Source: Cladopsammia gracilis (lineage: Eukaryota > Cnidaria > Anthozoa > Scleractinia > Dendrophylliidae). Taken from it: a DNA stretch of 64,000 bases. The position numbers and the translations under genes are program-made. Where the stretch lies: assembly GCA_022457155.1 (NCBI GenBank), contig JAJGOT010000121.1:186001-250000 (forward strand). The letters run 5' to 3'. This document shows, piece after piece, positions 1 through 10,800 of this stretch. Below the pieces are notes generated by a model. That model had not been told where the DNA came from. It ran no database searches and saw only the letters and a program-made list of their open reading frames with translations. How positions within the stretch are numbered: the first letter of the stretch is position 1; each line of letters starts with the position of its first letter.

Positions 1-479
1 TGGAGTAAACACCCACTTAAGAGAACCTACTTTTTACAAGTCAGCCTGAATAGTTTTTTGTATACTGATCGGATGTTTGGTGGGAAATCAGGCTGTTTAG
101 GTTCTTAATTAGGTGCTTATTTTATTCTGGGGTTTAAACTATTTGCTTTTGTTCAGAACACTACTTAAAGCCCGTTATTTCAGTCGTCATATCAAACGTA
201 TTTCCTTCTGCGTTGATCATTTGTTCAGATACGTAGTTTTGAGACGAGAGAAGAAACGTTCTGCCTTTCAATCCAGACACAATTATTTTCTAAAGAAAAT
301 TACCTACGTCAAGAGGTCTAAAATAGGAACAATGTGTATTTAAATTAACTCTCCAAATTCATTAGGCTGATCTTACATATAAGTATACATATATTTCAAA
401 TGTCAGGCTGAATGGGGTTTTATATAATGGGGTCTAATTCCCAAATTTTCATCCCGTAAGGGTGTTTACCGAGTACATA

Positions 480-620
480 GTCACTGAATTTTGAGTCTGT
501 GGACGAAGTCCCATGGTGTGACCATTTAATTGACACAGTTCGGTAGTACTCTTGGCACCATTTGTTTTTCAATATTTGCAAAATGTAATTTGGGATTGTG
601 CTTCAATGTTGAGTTTTGGC
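480..620 (+). repeat. Dispersed repeat family R1 (core TGACCATTCAAATGAAACC)
   Basis: One copy of a dispersed family of about 140 bp. The family reads: TTTTGAGTCTGTGGA, then GTGTGACCAT, CTTTTGCATGGTACCATTTG, CAATATTTTACAAAATG and a T-rich end. Other copies lie near 3498-3545 (partial, inverted), 4868-5040, 14225-14375, 41908-42020, 44935-45270 (three in tandem), 52828-53180 (three in tandem), 54537-54680 and 60165-60205. It is non-coding. Short open frames across it are artefacts. Confidence 0.75.
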
Positions 621-889
621 GTTAGCGTTAACTACAAGATGCGACCATTCGAAGGGAAGCTATTACCGGAGCAGACCTTTTCTGTCATCAGCACTGTTTG
701 TTTCTTTAGAATATTTGCAAAATGTAATTAATTAGTTTTTTGTTTTATTTCGGTTCGAGACCTTTGATAGTTAAAGAAATACTGAAGACGAAGCTGTGTC
801 AAATGTCAAACGAATTGAAAAGCAATAAGAAACATACCAAGCATTTAATGACAAATAACAAAAAAATAATGATTATTTTCTTTTCTAAC

Positions 890-1727
890 CTGTTTCGTTT
901 GATACCGCGATTGGTTGATATCGCATCTTAAATTCACGCACACCAACTCTGCAACTTTCTGCAGAACGAACCATCCCAACTTTGGCCGCATGCTCTAGGT
1001 TCTTGTGGTACTGCCGAATGGAACTGTTGTGCTCCAAAAGAATCGTTTGCAATCTTTGCACGTCGCTTAGACTTTCAGGCTTCAAATGTGGCAAGGAACC
1101 CGCTAGATAGAATAGCAGCTCGCACGCTGGCTGCCAACAGAAGATATTTGGACCCAACAACCATTCCCCGGAGTAATAGTTCTGTTCAAACGGGCTCCAT
1201 CCGAAAACCACTTTTAAGATATTTTTGGCAACATACATAGCCTTTCTCTCTCGTAATTTCAGCTTCTGCTCGTCAACGTCTGCAAAGACAGTGGATTGCA
1301 GTTCCTTGTAAAGCAAAGCGCTTGCGTCCGTGGCGTTTTTGATCGCTTCGGGGCGAAAATCATACGGGCGATAAATATTGCGGACTTCTGAAGAGGAAAC
1401 ACCAAGTTTCGTTGCTATTAAATGGGGATGATGGTGAAAGAATTTAGTTTGTATCTGCTTAAGGAGCCTCTCCAAGCCAACTCGCTCTGCTTCTACGGAG
1501 AAGGCGCATCCTGTTACACCGTTGTTGGCGGTGGGTTTCTTGGAGCTGGATTTCGGTGAAAACCACGCCACAATTATCACAATTACCGCGATAGTAGCCC
1601 CTGATAACCCCAGTGCGAGAATTGAACGAGCCAAACAACGCTTGGATGATGAGTTTTTCCGCTCATTTTCGACAAATTCCAACTTAGAAGAGTTAGATGG
1701 AAGTCGTTTCTGTCGTTCGGGTGGCAT
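890..1727 (-). CDS. DUF885-family type II membrane protein, first coding exon (partial gene)
   Basis: An open frame of about 279 codons runs from an ATG at 1727 to a splice donor at 889/888 (CAG|GTTAGA); the in-frame TAG just beyond lies in the intron, so the gene continues to the left of the window. The protein has a short basic, Ser-rich cytoplasmic N-terminus, one hydrophobic segment at about residues 33-54 (SILALGLSGATIAVIVIIVA), then an extracellular or lumenal region. That region contains the stretch FEQNYYSGEWLLGPNIFCWQ, which I recall from invertebrate DUF885 membrane proteins. DUF885 proteins are predicted hydrolases of unknown substrate; the part carrying most of that domain is outside the window. 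The frame stays open upstream of 1727 without another ATG, so the start is the first available Met rather than a proven one. Antisense open frames over this exon are shadows. Confidence 0.72.
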
Positions 1728-2765
1728 ATCGTTCGATGCGCCAGTGCAGCTATCAAACTGTGCTATTGAGAGATACGCTCCAACAAAAACAGGTCGAAAA
1801 CTTAAACTATCTTGATCTTTTTCATTGGTTCTGATAAGAATGTCGAATCGGGTCAGTGATAGTCCTAATTGGCAAAACAGATTGATGGATTGAAGCTTAA
1901 AACATTTTTTCGTTGAGATATGGAAACGGTGGTTAACCTACCATGCAATACGGCATTTATGGGTACTATTTACATAATAAAAGCAGCCAGAAGCTTATTA
2001 ATCCCACAGTAACTCATTTTATTAATAGCCAGTAATCTGCATGCGATGAAACGAAGATATTTACCGACCTGCTGTGCATAAAATAACAGTCGTATCGCAC
2101 GAGATATCCATATCACACCCTCCAGTTTTTATCACCGTATTATCAAGTTGATGATTATTTATGGAAGGGCATGCCAACGGAACTGATTAAGTATATACGC
2201 ACATGCAAATGCGTGTTTACAGACGTTAATGAAAACAACATTAAAAAGCAATAACACGCTTGATCGAAAACCTAAATTAATATATCTCATGTTGACGAAG
2301 ATATATCCAGACATTCATGTGTTGGCATTGTTTTTACTTCTCAAGGTATTGTCAGCAATTGAACGCACGGATAACGTCGGACTTGCATGATAAGTTATCA
2401 GCACAGCAATGAGGTCTTTAACCTCATTGCTATCTTAAACTGACATTGTCCAGGCTGAAATATCGTGTTTTCATGATTATGGCCAAGAGGCTTTAAGCTT
2501 GCTTATTGACTTGAAATTGGAAAAAAACCATCGCCAGAAGTGATAGAAGCAAAGAAATATGAACTAAACAGACAAAATAACGGCTAGAAAAGTCAAAATT
2601 TCACAAGAATGGCAAGTTTAAGTTATTGACAGGCGGTCAATAAATCAAATTTCATGAACTGTAATCCACTTCAATCCTTGCAAATCCCCTGCACTTTATC
2701 TGCAAACTACTGCTTTTGCTCTGTAGAATGTTAATCTTTCTATTCAACTATGTTATGTTGTATAT

Positions 2766-3056
2766 TTGGCGATATAACGTGGAAAAAAGCTGAACGAAAA
2801 TTTCTGTTTCGGCGGACAGTGTCCCTTTAATTTACACTTTAAACCCTAATATCAACATTTAAATTCTCATTTTTTGTCCCTATACATTTCCTATAGAAGT
2901 AGTGGGAAGGAATTGTTTTTATATCAAGAAAATTCATCGTGTGATCATGTCCATAATTCTCATGACCTTTTTGATTGACAAGGCATTGATATTACAAGGA
3001 GAAATTTGATGCTGATCACCCTTAGGGTTTAAAGGGTTAACGTTATATCGCCAAAT
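2766..3056. repeat. Short inverted-repeat element (TTTGGCGATATAACGT ends)
   Basis: The 16-bp words TTTGGCGATATAACGT (2766-2781) and its near-perfect reverse complement (3041-3056) bracket about 290 bp of non-coding sequence. The interior contains pieces shared with other elements in the window, such as GACAGTGTCCCTTTAA. This looks like a composite of small DNA elements. No target-site duplication was identified. Confidence 0.5.
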
Positions 3057-3534
3057 GCCACCAAACATTTTTTGGATATACAGGTTCTTTAGTGCAAAAC
3101 AGCGGAAGTGTGGATCGACTACAGTTCGCCGTTGCCGGCTGTCAAGAAATCAAAGTTTCTATTCTTGTGGAATTTTACTTTTTTAGTCTTTTTTTTTTTT
3201 TGTCTCGTTTAGTAATATTTATTTGCTTTCATCACCTTTGGCCATTGTTTTCTTTTTTCACCTATTTCCTTAAACGTGCTTTATTATCTTTAGTAAAGAT
3301 AATTATGATCAGCTTAACTGCAAATGAAAAGCACAATGCGATAGTCAGCTGCATTCATCGTCTATCTTCTCTCTCCTCGTGGAGAATAGGGCCATCGATC
3401 CTTCTCCTCCAAGTTCTTCTGTCTCTGGCTGCAGTCAGCTGCATTACATTAGCTTTAATTTGCGTGAACACATTTCAGGAGTTCCTCTACTTAATAGCTT
3501 TCATGTAAATGGTCACACTTTAGTACTTCATCCA

Positions 3535-3985
3535 CAGACGACTCATGACCCGGTGGGTAGGGTACTCCCTATAAAGGGCTTTACGGGGATGCTCCGCCCG
3601 ATAGGGGGTACCTATTTCAGGCTGGAGTATAGACAAGGGTAGGGAAAATGCCATTTAGGTATATAAAAATAGCCTTTCAAAATATCTCAAACAGGCTCCA
3701 GTGATAGTGCCAGTGGTAAAAGCTTGATGTTTTTCCGTGGATGTTGTTCCATGGGTTTGTTTCTAAAGGGACTATGGTAAAGAGATGCAGTGTTTCTTTT
3801 GTAGGTATATGAAAGAGGTACCATTTGATATGGAAGGTATAAGAAAGGGTTACCTTTTCTATCAAAAACGGTATATAAAAGGGTCAGGGTTTGGCCGTCA
3901 GGGGGGAGCAGAATAACCCCGTACAACACTTTGTTAAGTACAACCCCCCCCCCCCCTCCCCTCGCCCCCCGGGACTCATGACTAA
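3535..3985. repeat. Dispersed repeat with GGGTACC and poly-C features
   Basis: Near-terminal inverted words GACTCATGACCCGG (3538) and CCCGGGACTCATGAC (3968) are in fact direct copies of GACTCATGAC at both ends. The internal segment with AAAAACGGTATAT and AGGGTTTGG recurs at 26735-26840, ending in the same poly-C run. It is non-coding. Confidence 0.5.
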
Positions 3986-4867
3986 AAATCAACCACTTGA
4001 CAACATTTACTACAGCAAAATAAACAGTACCACAAGAAAGTAAGTTTGGAACTTAGCTCTTACACTTAAACTGCTTGCATGCTAGCTACATCACACAACT
4101 CATGTAATTCCCACGAAAGTGTCAGTGAAGTGCCTTTTAATTTGATTTATTGAACAGAAGAATCCCGAGACAACTTTGATCATTTAGAATTTCTTTCCAG
4201 TTTCTTCCCAACAATTAAACAGCTATTACAAGAGCATTAAAATTCGATTAACACTGGCGGTTTCTTTATCTGTTGTCAAAGATAGCGACGGTATAACCAT
4301 CCAAAGATAATTCAATAATAAACTATAGTTCGCCGGCGTCTGTTTTGGTACTAAGCGTTTCCTGCCGTGACATCAGAAAAACATGTTGCGAACGAATCAT
4401 TTAGAACAGCGGGGAGTCAAGTCAGCGCCTACAGGCCCGTTCCCGTCTTTCTCGCAAATTGTTTTTCCCGACGTTCTATGCCCGGGAGGGAGGGGTAGTG
4501 GGGGGGGGGGGGGGGGGGGATTGGTACCTCTTAGTAGCGGTAAAAATCCATTTGAGCCACGAACATCAAACGAGATTCTTCATGGTACTTTTTAGGGTGT
4601 CCCTCCCCCACCCACTCCCCCACCAACCCACCCCACCCCTCATGGATGATACTCGCGCCGACTGCTTCATACTTCAGATATCGACAAGGCATATCCCTGC
4701 AGAATTCCGGATGTTCGTCACAATTGAACCAAGTGAAAATAGCTCTGCTCCCACACGGCTCCTGTAGATCAATGGAATAGTACAGCACATGACTGGAAAT
4801 CGGAATTGATTAATGATAGATTAACCTTTCACTGCCAGAGTCAATTACGAATACATGTGGTGCGGGC

Positions 4868-5040
4868 TAACTTTTCAGTCTGTGGACGAAATCTCATGGT
4901 ATGACCATTAAAATGAAACCTCTTCGGCAGTACTTTTGCGACCAATTGTTTCTTTTTTTTTTTTAATATTTTACGAAATGAAGTTTGGAATTTTTCTTGA
5001 ATTTTGATTTTTAATTTCGGCATTTTTGGGAGTTGAAACG
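4868..5040 (+). repeat. R1 dispersed repeat copy
   Basis: Matches the R1 family through GTCTGTGGACGAAAT, TATGACCATTAAAATGAAACC and the TTTACGAAATGAAGTTTGG tail. It has an expanded T-run in the middle. Confidence 0.7.
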
Positions 5041-5510
5041 TCAATAAGTACGTTCACGAAGCAGTGGAACACAGAAGTAGAATAGCCTCGGGCTTCTATA
5101 AATCTGACAAAAATTATAACATCAGATTTTATTACACTGGCTGGCGAGTCTAACAGTGATTTTCGAGGTGCGTTATTAATTATCTAGCGGGATTAAACGT
5201 TCTTTTCATCTTGATGTATAGTAATGGTATTTAGATAACAACGCGTATATACGTCTTTTTTCTTCAAGTTAAATATTTGTAGATATTAAATTTGATTTAT
5301 ACATAATCACATACTTAGTTATACATGCATTTTTTTTAGTTACATGTTTGTTAATATTTGATTGTGTTATTATATTAATTAAAAGCACTTTACATCGTTG
5401 CCAAGCATCTTGGGGTTTAAAAGCATTTTACGTCGTTGCCAAGCATCGCATTGTGGGGTTTTTCTGCAAGTACCGCAACACATTGTATTTCTATTGTTTG
5501 TGTATTTTAG

Positions 5511-5882
5511 GGACCGATTACATGGCGAATTTCAGCCCGGTAGGCGGGCTGAAATTTTGTTGCGACAGCCCACGCCGCCATCTTGTTTCATTAGAAACAA
5601 ATCAATGCGCATGCCCAAGTGTACTATTCTACCAAGGTAACCTCGCTTTTCAGCCCGGGCTGAAATTTCATTCTGATCACGAGGTTTTTCAGCTCGTTTG
5701 CCCGGGCTAAAATTTCCAGCCCGGTTTCAAAAACCGGGTTGGAAATTTCAGCTGAAACTTTCTTCATGTAATCGCAAACGTCATTTTAAGAAGATTTATT
5801 CAGGAAACCCGTCTGAAATCTCAGCCCGCCTAACCGGGCTGAAATTTCAGCCCGGGTTGAAATTCGCCATGTAATCGGCCCC
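5511..5882. mobile_element. 372-bp non-autonomous DNA element (CCGATTACATGGCGAATTTCA ends)
   Basis: The ends are inverted copies of about 25 bp (left ACCGATTACATGGCGAATTT, right the reverse complement with GGCC). The interior repeats CAGCCCGG words in both orientations. Flanks carry TTTTAG at 5505-5510 and 5883-5888, a likely 6-bp target duplication. There is no meaningful coding capacity. Confidence 0.75.
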
Positions 5883-5952
5883 TTTTAGTCTTGTTTCGGA
5901 ATTTTTGTCCTTTGTTTCTTTTGTTTCACGTCATTCGGTCCCCGGTACTCTC

Positions 5953-6313
5953 AGAAGGAACCGCATTATGTATGGCACACGTCAATACTTATACCATTTT
6001 CACAGAAGGAACCGCATTATGTATGGCACACGTCAATGCTCATACCATTTTCACAGAAGGAACCGCATTATGTATGGCACACGTCAATACTCATACCATT
6101 TTCACAGAAGGAACCGCATTATGTATGGCACACGTCAATACTTATACCATTTTCACAGAACGAACCGCATTATGTATGGCACACGTCAATACTTATACCA
6201 TTTTCTCAGAAGGAACCGTATTATGCATGGCACACGTCAATACGTACTCATACCATTTTCACAGAAGGAACCGCATTATGTATGGCACACGTCAATACTC
6301 ATACCATTTTCTT
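5953..6313 (+). repeat. 51-bp tandem repeat, seven copies
   Basis: The unit begins AGAAGGAACCGCATTATGTA and ends near ATACCATTTTCAC. Copies start at 5953, 6004, 6055, 6106, 6157, 6208 and 6263; the sixth has a 4-bp insertion. Since 51 is divisible by three and the unit lacks stops, every forward frame stays open, giving three overlapping repetitive open frames that are not evidence of a gene. Confidence 0.92.
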
Positions 6314-6524
6314 GCCTGCGCGCAGACGTCCCCAATTTCCTTTACCACGCTTGATGACATGGGGCAATTATAAATAGTTTTGTTTTGTGTTCCGATTGGT
6401 TCATTGTGTTATACATTATTACCCTTTTGTTGTGACTGGTGGACATGTCACGACAGTCTTACATATTCTCTTAAATAAATCGATGAATAAATAAATAAAC
6501 AAATAAATATGGTAATCAATCTCG

Positions 6525-6925
6525 CCAATCACAACAGACGCAGACACTCCAATGAACCAATCAGAACTCGAAGCAAATGCGTGTAGCCGGCGCCAAGCGC
6601 GGGAAAACGAGTGCGAGATCCAGATCCAATCAGAACTCGAAGCAAATGCATGTAGCTGGCGCCAAGCGCGGAAAAACGAGTGCGAGATCCAGATCCAATG
6701 AACCAATCAGAACTCGAAGCAAATGCGTGTAGCCGGCGCCAAGCGCGGGAAAACGTGTGCGAGATCCAGATCCAATGAACCAATCAGAACTCGAAGCAAA
6801 TGCGTGTAGCCGGCGCCAAGCGCGGGAAAACGTGTGCGAGCAAGTCACGATTGATATTGGTTTTACTTCTGATTGGTGGAGAAAGTGGCGCCAGATATAT
6901 ATTTTTTGTTTTACCAATCACAAGA
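6525..6925. repeat. Dispersed repeat family R2, locally amplified (core CAGAACTCGAAGCAAATG)
   Basis: About four units of 71-76 bp containing AACCAATCAGAACTCGAAGC and GGCGCCAAGCGCGGGAAAACG stand in tandem, followed by a tail with TTCTGATTGGTGGAGAAAG. Other R2 copies lie at 35755-35925, 37990-38165, 48405-48525 (inverted), 58375-58560 and 62335-62455 (inverted). It is non-coding; the apparent proteins across it are repeat artefacts. Confidence 0.8.
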
Positions 6926-7319
6926 CGTAACAATGTTAATCCAAAGCAATTGCAAAATTACTTTCGACACTCAAAGAAAACTGCTTTAAATTAATAAATT
7001 AAATAATGTTTACGTACACTTACATGTACAATATATTACATTTAAAAAGGCCATCCAAAGTATAGACAATTTCATTAAGCAACAGGTTACGAAACCTTGC
7101 AATCTTTGAATGAGATGACAAATTGCGGCAATTTATATTGAAAGCAACACAGCCATGCACAATATTACTTTGTTTTTCATTCACAGATGAAGACTGGAAA
7201 CGCATCAAGTGGTAAATTACTTCAACACATTTTAAAATCTATTATCATACATTGGTGTCACTAGCTCGATTTTGATTGGCTATAAGCACGCAGCTAATTA
7301 TTGCTTGCTGTTTCTGTTA

Positions 7320-7403
7320 CGTCATACCTACAGACAATAGTTTTATGCCTGCAGAAGTGACGTCATACCTACAGACAATAGTTTTATGCATGCAGAAGTG
7401 ACG
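7320..7403 (+). repeat. Short tandem duplication of about 40 bp
   Basis: The segment GACGTCATACCTACAGACAA through ATAGTTTTATGC and TGCAGAAGTGACGT occurs twice in a row with one or two differences. Confidence 0.75.
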
Positions 7404-7495
7404 TAAGTTGTTTACTTACAAGTTGACTGCTGTGCATTGATCACTTTTTTTGTGCGCGCTCTTGTCTTTACAAGTGCAGCTCAGGAATATGCATA

Positions 7496-7650
7496 ATAAA
7501 ACAATTATTGGATTCGGTTTTCGCATGATAGCGATAATTATCAAGGCCTCAGTTTGTGTTATCCGCCTCAGCCTTCGGCTTCGGCAGATAACACAAACTT
7601 TGGCCATGATAATTATCGCTATCATGCTCAACCTCATCCAATAATTGTTA
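7496..7650. repeat. Imperfect palindrome of about 155 bp
   Basis: Left arm words AACAATTATTGGAT, GCATGATAGCGATAATTATC and AGTTTGTGTTATC recur as reverse complements in the right arm, ending ATCCAATAATTGTT. This is a foldback element that could form a long hairpin. Confidence 0.75.
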
Positions 7651-7867
7651 ATTGTTCACCATTCATGAATGGGTTAACAGGTTTGAAACATAGAGGTTCG
7701 TCGTCCTTAATAATCGTGGCGTTTACACAGCATGTAATGATAGCTTTCTTTTCCTTAAGATGTGGTGACATGATCAGAGAGACCACTTCGCGATACAAAC
7801 GATAAAGAAAGTTACCATATTTTTACGTCATCAGAACATGTTTTTAAACGATTGTTTCATCCTTCAG

Positions 7868-10800
7868 TTATTTACGAAAGCAACATTTTTGTTCACAAAC
7901 GTCCTCGATTCCACTTCCAAATACGGTGACAATTTGTCTGTGTACCCTGAAAACAAATGAAAATGATCAAAAGAGGATCAGAATCAAGCGCATGCGTACA
8001 TATAACGTTCGCGTGATGGTGAAAATAGCCGCGCGAAAACTGGGGGTAAGACGGGCGCGCGCTCGTCTCGTCCCCAGTTTTTGCGCAGCCATTTTGCGCT
8101 CGCCAATGTTTTTTCGTACAAAGCTAAGAAAGAACAACTGTTCGCAGCCTACAAATTCACATACCTGAATGATAGAGAATGCTGCCTAAGCACCTCACCG
8201 TCCACATTCCATGTACCCACTGAACTGTCCTTAGGATTGCGACTCACTCGGTAGCTGTCAAGCAAGGGCCCATCAGCACCTTGCACAGGGAGACCATATT
8301 TATTACAAGCATGCACATGGCACTCTTTAACGCGGTGGCATTCAACAAAGTTAAATGCAAACTGAGGATAAAAAATAAAGAAAGTTAACTATTAGAAAAA
8401 AAATTCTTGATGAAACACAACATGGGGGAAAACACCTGAAAGCAAACAAGATAACAAGATGTCCGACATGGATAAGGGCTGCTCCTTTCATTATTTTAGT
8501 CATCGTTCCTGCAAACCACGTTGTTACTATTGAATGCAAATAAAGCCAAGTAACCGGACGTTATATGACAAACGTGACACAAAGAAAACTGTTGGGCAAA
8601 TCTTACAAATCTGACGTCCGAGCCTACTGCAAAATATTGTAGAAGATGACATGTATCTTTGTCATCTTATCTACGACATTACACTACGCTACGCACACTC
8701 CACCACACCACACCACACTACATTACCTCATGCCGCTATATATATAACATCATAACATTTCTCCTATTCTGATAAGCAACTAAAGGAAGTGCATGTATAC
8801 ATAAAAACTTATAAATAAATAAAAAAAACCTGACCTGATCCTTGGAGTTAAAGTTGCGTTGTATGTGCGATTTCATCTGCCGTCTTGAACATTGTTTAAC
8901 AAGAACAAGATCTGTGAAGCCATCTCCCAAGTGACAGCTTGGCGAGGAGCCCTCTGGTGCTATCTCGCACAAGTTTGGAAGAGTGTAAAAATTCACTCCA
9001 ACGACACGCCCATGGAATGTATTCCACTCTACTAATACAGAGAAACAATATGAATGTTTCAGCATCATTTTGCATCACACCACTGGCTACATGTACAATG
9101 TATCTTTGTGCTAGGGGTGACGGTTAACTTTGTACTACGGTAAGAGATAGCTACAATCTTGATGTACAAAATGTACAGTGAGAGATACCTTGATTTTGCT
9201 CAGCCTTGCCGATGTCATCTTCTTTACTACACACTTCGCAGCTAAAGTGGTAAAAATAACGCATTACTGTAAGTTATTTAATTTTTGGTTTCCACATGAT
9301 GTAATAAATAGTTATTGCTCAAGGTGCTTTCTCGGGCAATTTTTGACAAACAAAAACTGTATTTTATTCGGAAAGTAGTACTAGTTATTCTGGAAAGAGA
9401 AAAGTTGTTTTTGTGAACTTTTGTACGGTCTAAATGTACTGTGCAGACGGTCGGGTAATACTGTTTTTTTTTTGAGAATTGCTAAAATTGAAAATAGCCC
9501 TGTCGTCAATCTTAATTCTTGTGCTTCCAACCTTTCACCTTAGTTAAGCTTGTTCAAAGTGCGACGCTGATAGGCTGGGCCTATCTATATATATATTAGA
9601 ACCTATGCCCGTCATTTTTCATGGTCATGGCTAGCGGAATGTTTCGCGGGCGCGTCGTGTGCCCCCCGAAGCCGCCCGCCGTTGGGCAGGGCTAGCTCGC
9701 GGGCGCGTATGACGTTGCAAAACATCCGGGATCTTAGCAATTTTGAAACCAAAGCGAGGCTTTGTTTTTCGCGCGGTTACACGGCCGAATGTCACGTCAG
9801 CTGAGAAAACACTCTGATGCTTTGCTGTGTTTACTAAGCGGTAATTTATGTTGATATCAATCTGTGATTGACTTTTTCTTTGTGTTCTCGCTAGTTTTGG
9901 AGGGCCTCGATGAGCTATAAATGGTTCGCGTTTTGCTTTTAGACATAAACTTATGGAGATTTGAATAAAATTTTTCGAAAGAAGATTGTGTTGTCCATTT
10001 TTATGTGTTTGTTCATTCATTACATAGGTCAAAAAGCGATTTTATGTAAACAAAACAAGACTTGGATTTTATAGTTTTTACTTTACTCGCATGGCCGTAT
10101 GCAAATATGTTTGTGTATTTTTTTGCAATTTTGATTTCCAAATCAGTTTCTCGGAAATTTTTGATAAGCAACAGGTGTATTTTATTTGGAAATTAGTCGT
10201 ACTAGATATTCTAGACGGAGAAAAAGTTGTTTTTGTGAACTTTTGTACGGTCTAAATGTACTGTGCAGACGGTCGCGTAATTCTGTTTTTGAGAATTGCT
10301 GAAATTGAAAAATAGCCCGGTCGTCAATCTTAATTCTTGTGCATCCGACCTTTTACCTCAGTTAAGTTTATTATGTTCAGAGAGCGACACTGTTAGGCTC
10401 AGCCTATCTATATATATTATAATTATACACTTGAAGATGTTGAGCAGTTGCCTGGCAACATCACATGCAAAAAAGCTTGAACGACGTCAGACAAACGAAA
10501 GAGGATGATGGGAACGTCTGTGGTACTACTTCATGTAGGCCTATATAGGAGCATCGTAAACAAAGATGGCGGACGGCAAACGGTACGAGAACCATCAAAA
10601 GGACCTTTAAGCAACGTTTATTTGTTTCAAAGAAGACGAAGTGGAATGTCGAAAAGCCTCATATGCAAATTGAGACGCCACCAAACTTTTGACCCGCGCT
10701 TCGCGAGGTTCTGCAAGACACGTATTTCTAGTGAATAATGTAAATTAAAATTCTGGGTCTTTCTGCATGTACCGGTATCCATGAACCACTCATTGTCTTC

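Larger units (their letters stand above)
1728..7867. other. Intergenic region between the DUF885-like gene and the CERK stop codon
   Basis: I find no supportable host gene in these 6.1 kb. Open frames at about 3092-3642 and 5348-5710 have no family signature and overlap repeats. The region holds dispersed repeats, inverted-repeat elements, a 51-bp tandem array and a tandemly amplified dispersed repeat, listed separately. About 1850-2750 shows nothing recognisable. CERK's 3' UTR should occupy the right end. Confidence 0.6.

Noticed and set aside
5953..6313. CRISPR array
   Set aside because: The units are directly adjacent with no variable spacers, and the DNA is animal nuclear sequence.
5905..6377. 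Three overlapping long open frames of repetitive protein
   Set aside because: They are all readings of one 51-bp tandem repeat that lacks stops and is divisible by three. No start context, domain or splice structure supports a gene.
6419..6994. Several minus-strand frames with repeated SHSFSRAWR-like words
   Set aside because: They translate the tandem R2 repeat, which recurs elsewhere in the window without coding potential.
8351..8539. Membrane-protein exon on the minus strand within CERK
   Set aside because: Part of a short dispersed repeat also present at 26300-26393. It does not fit the CERK phase or any splice pattern I can support.
9310..10432. Retroviral or LTR-retrotransposon provirus
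   Set aside because: The direct repeats are only 540 bp apart, with no gag-pol remnants, primer-binding site or polypurine tract seen.
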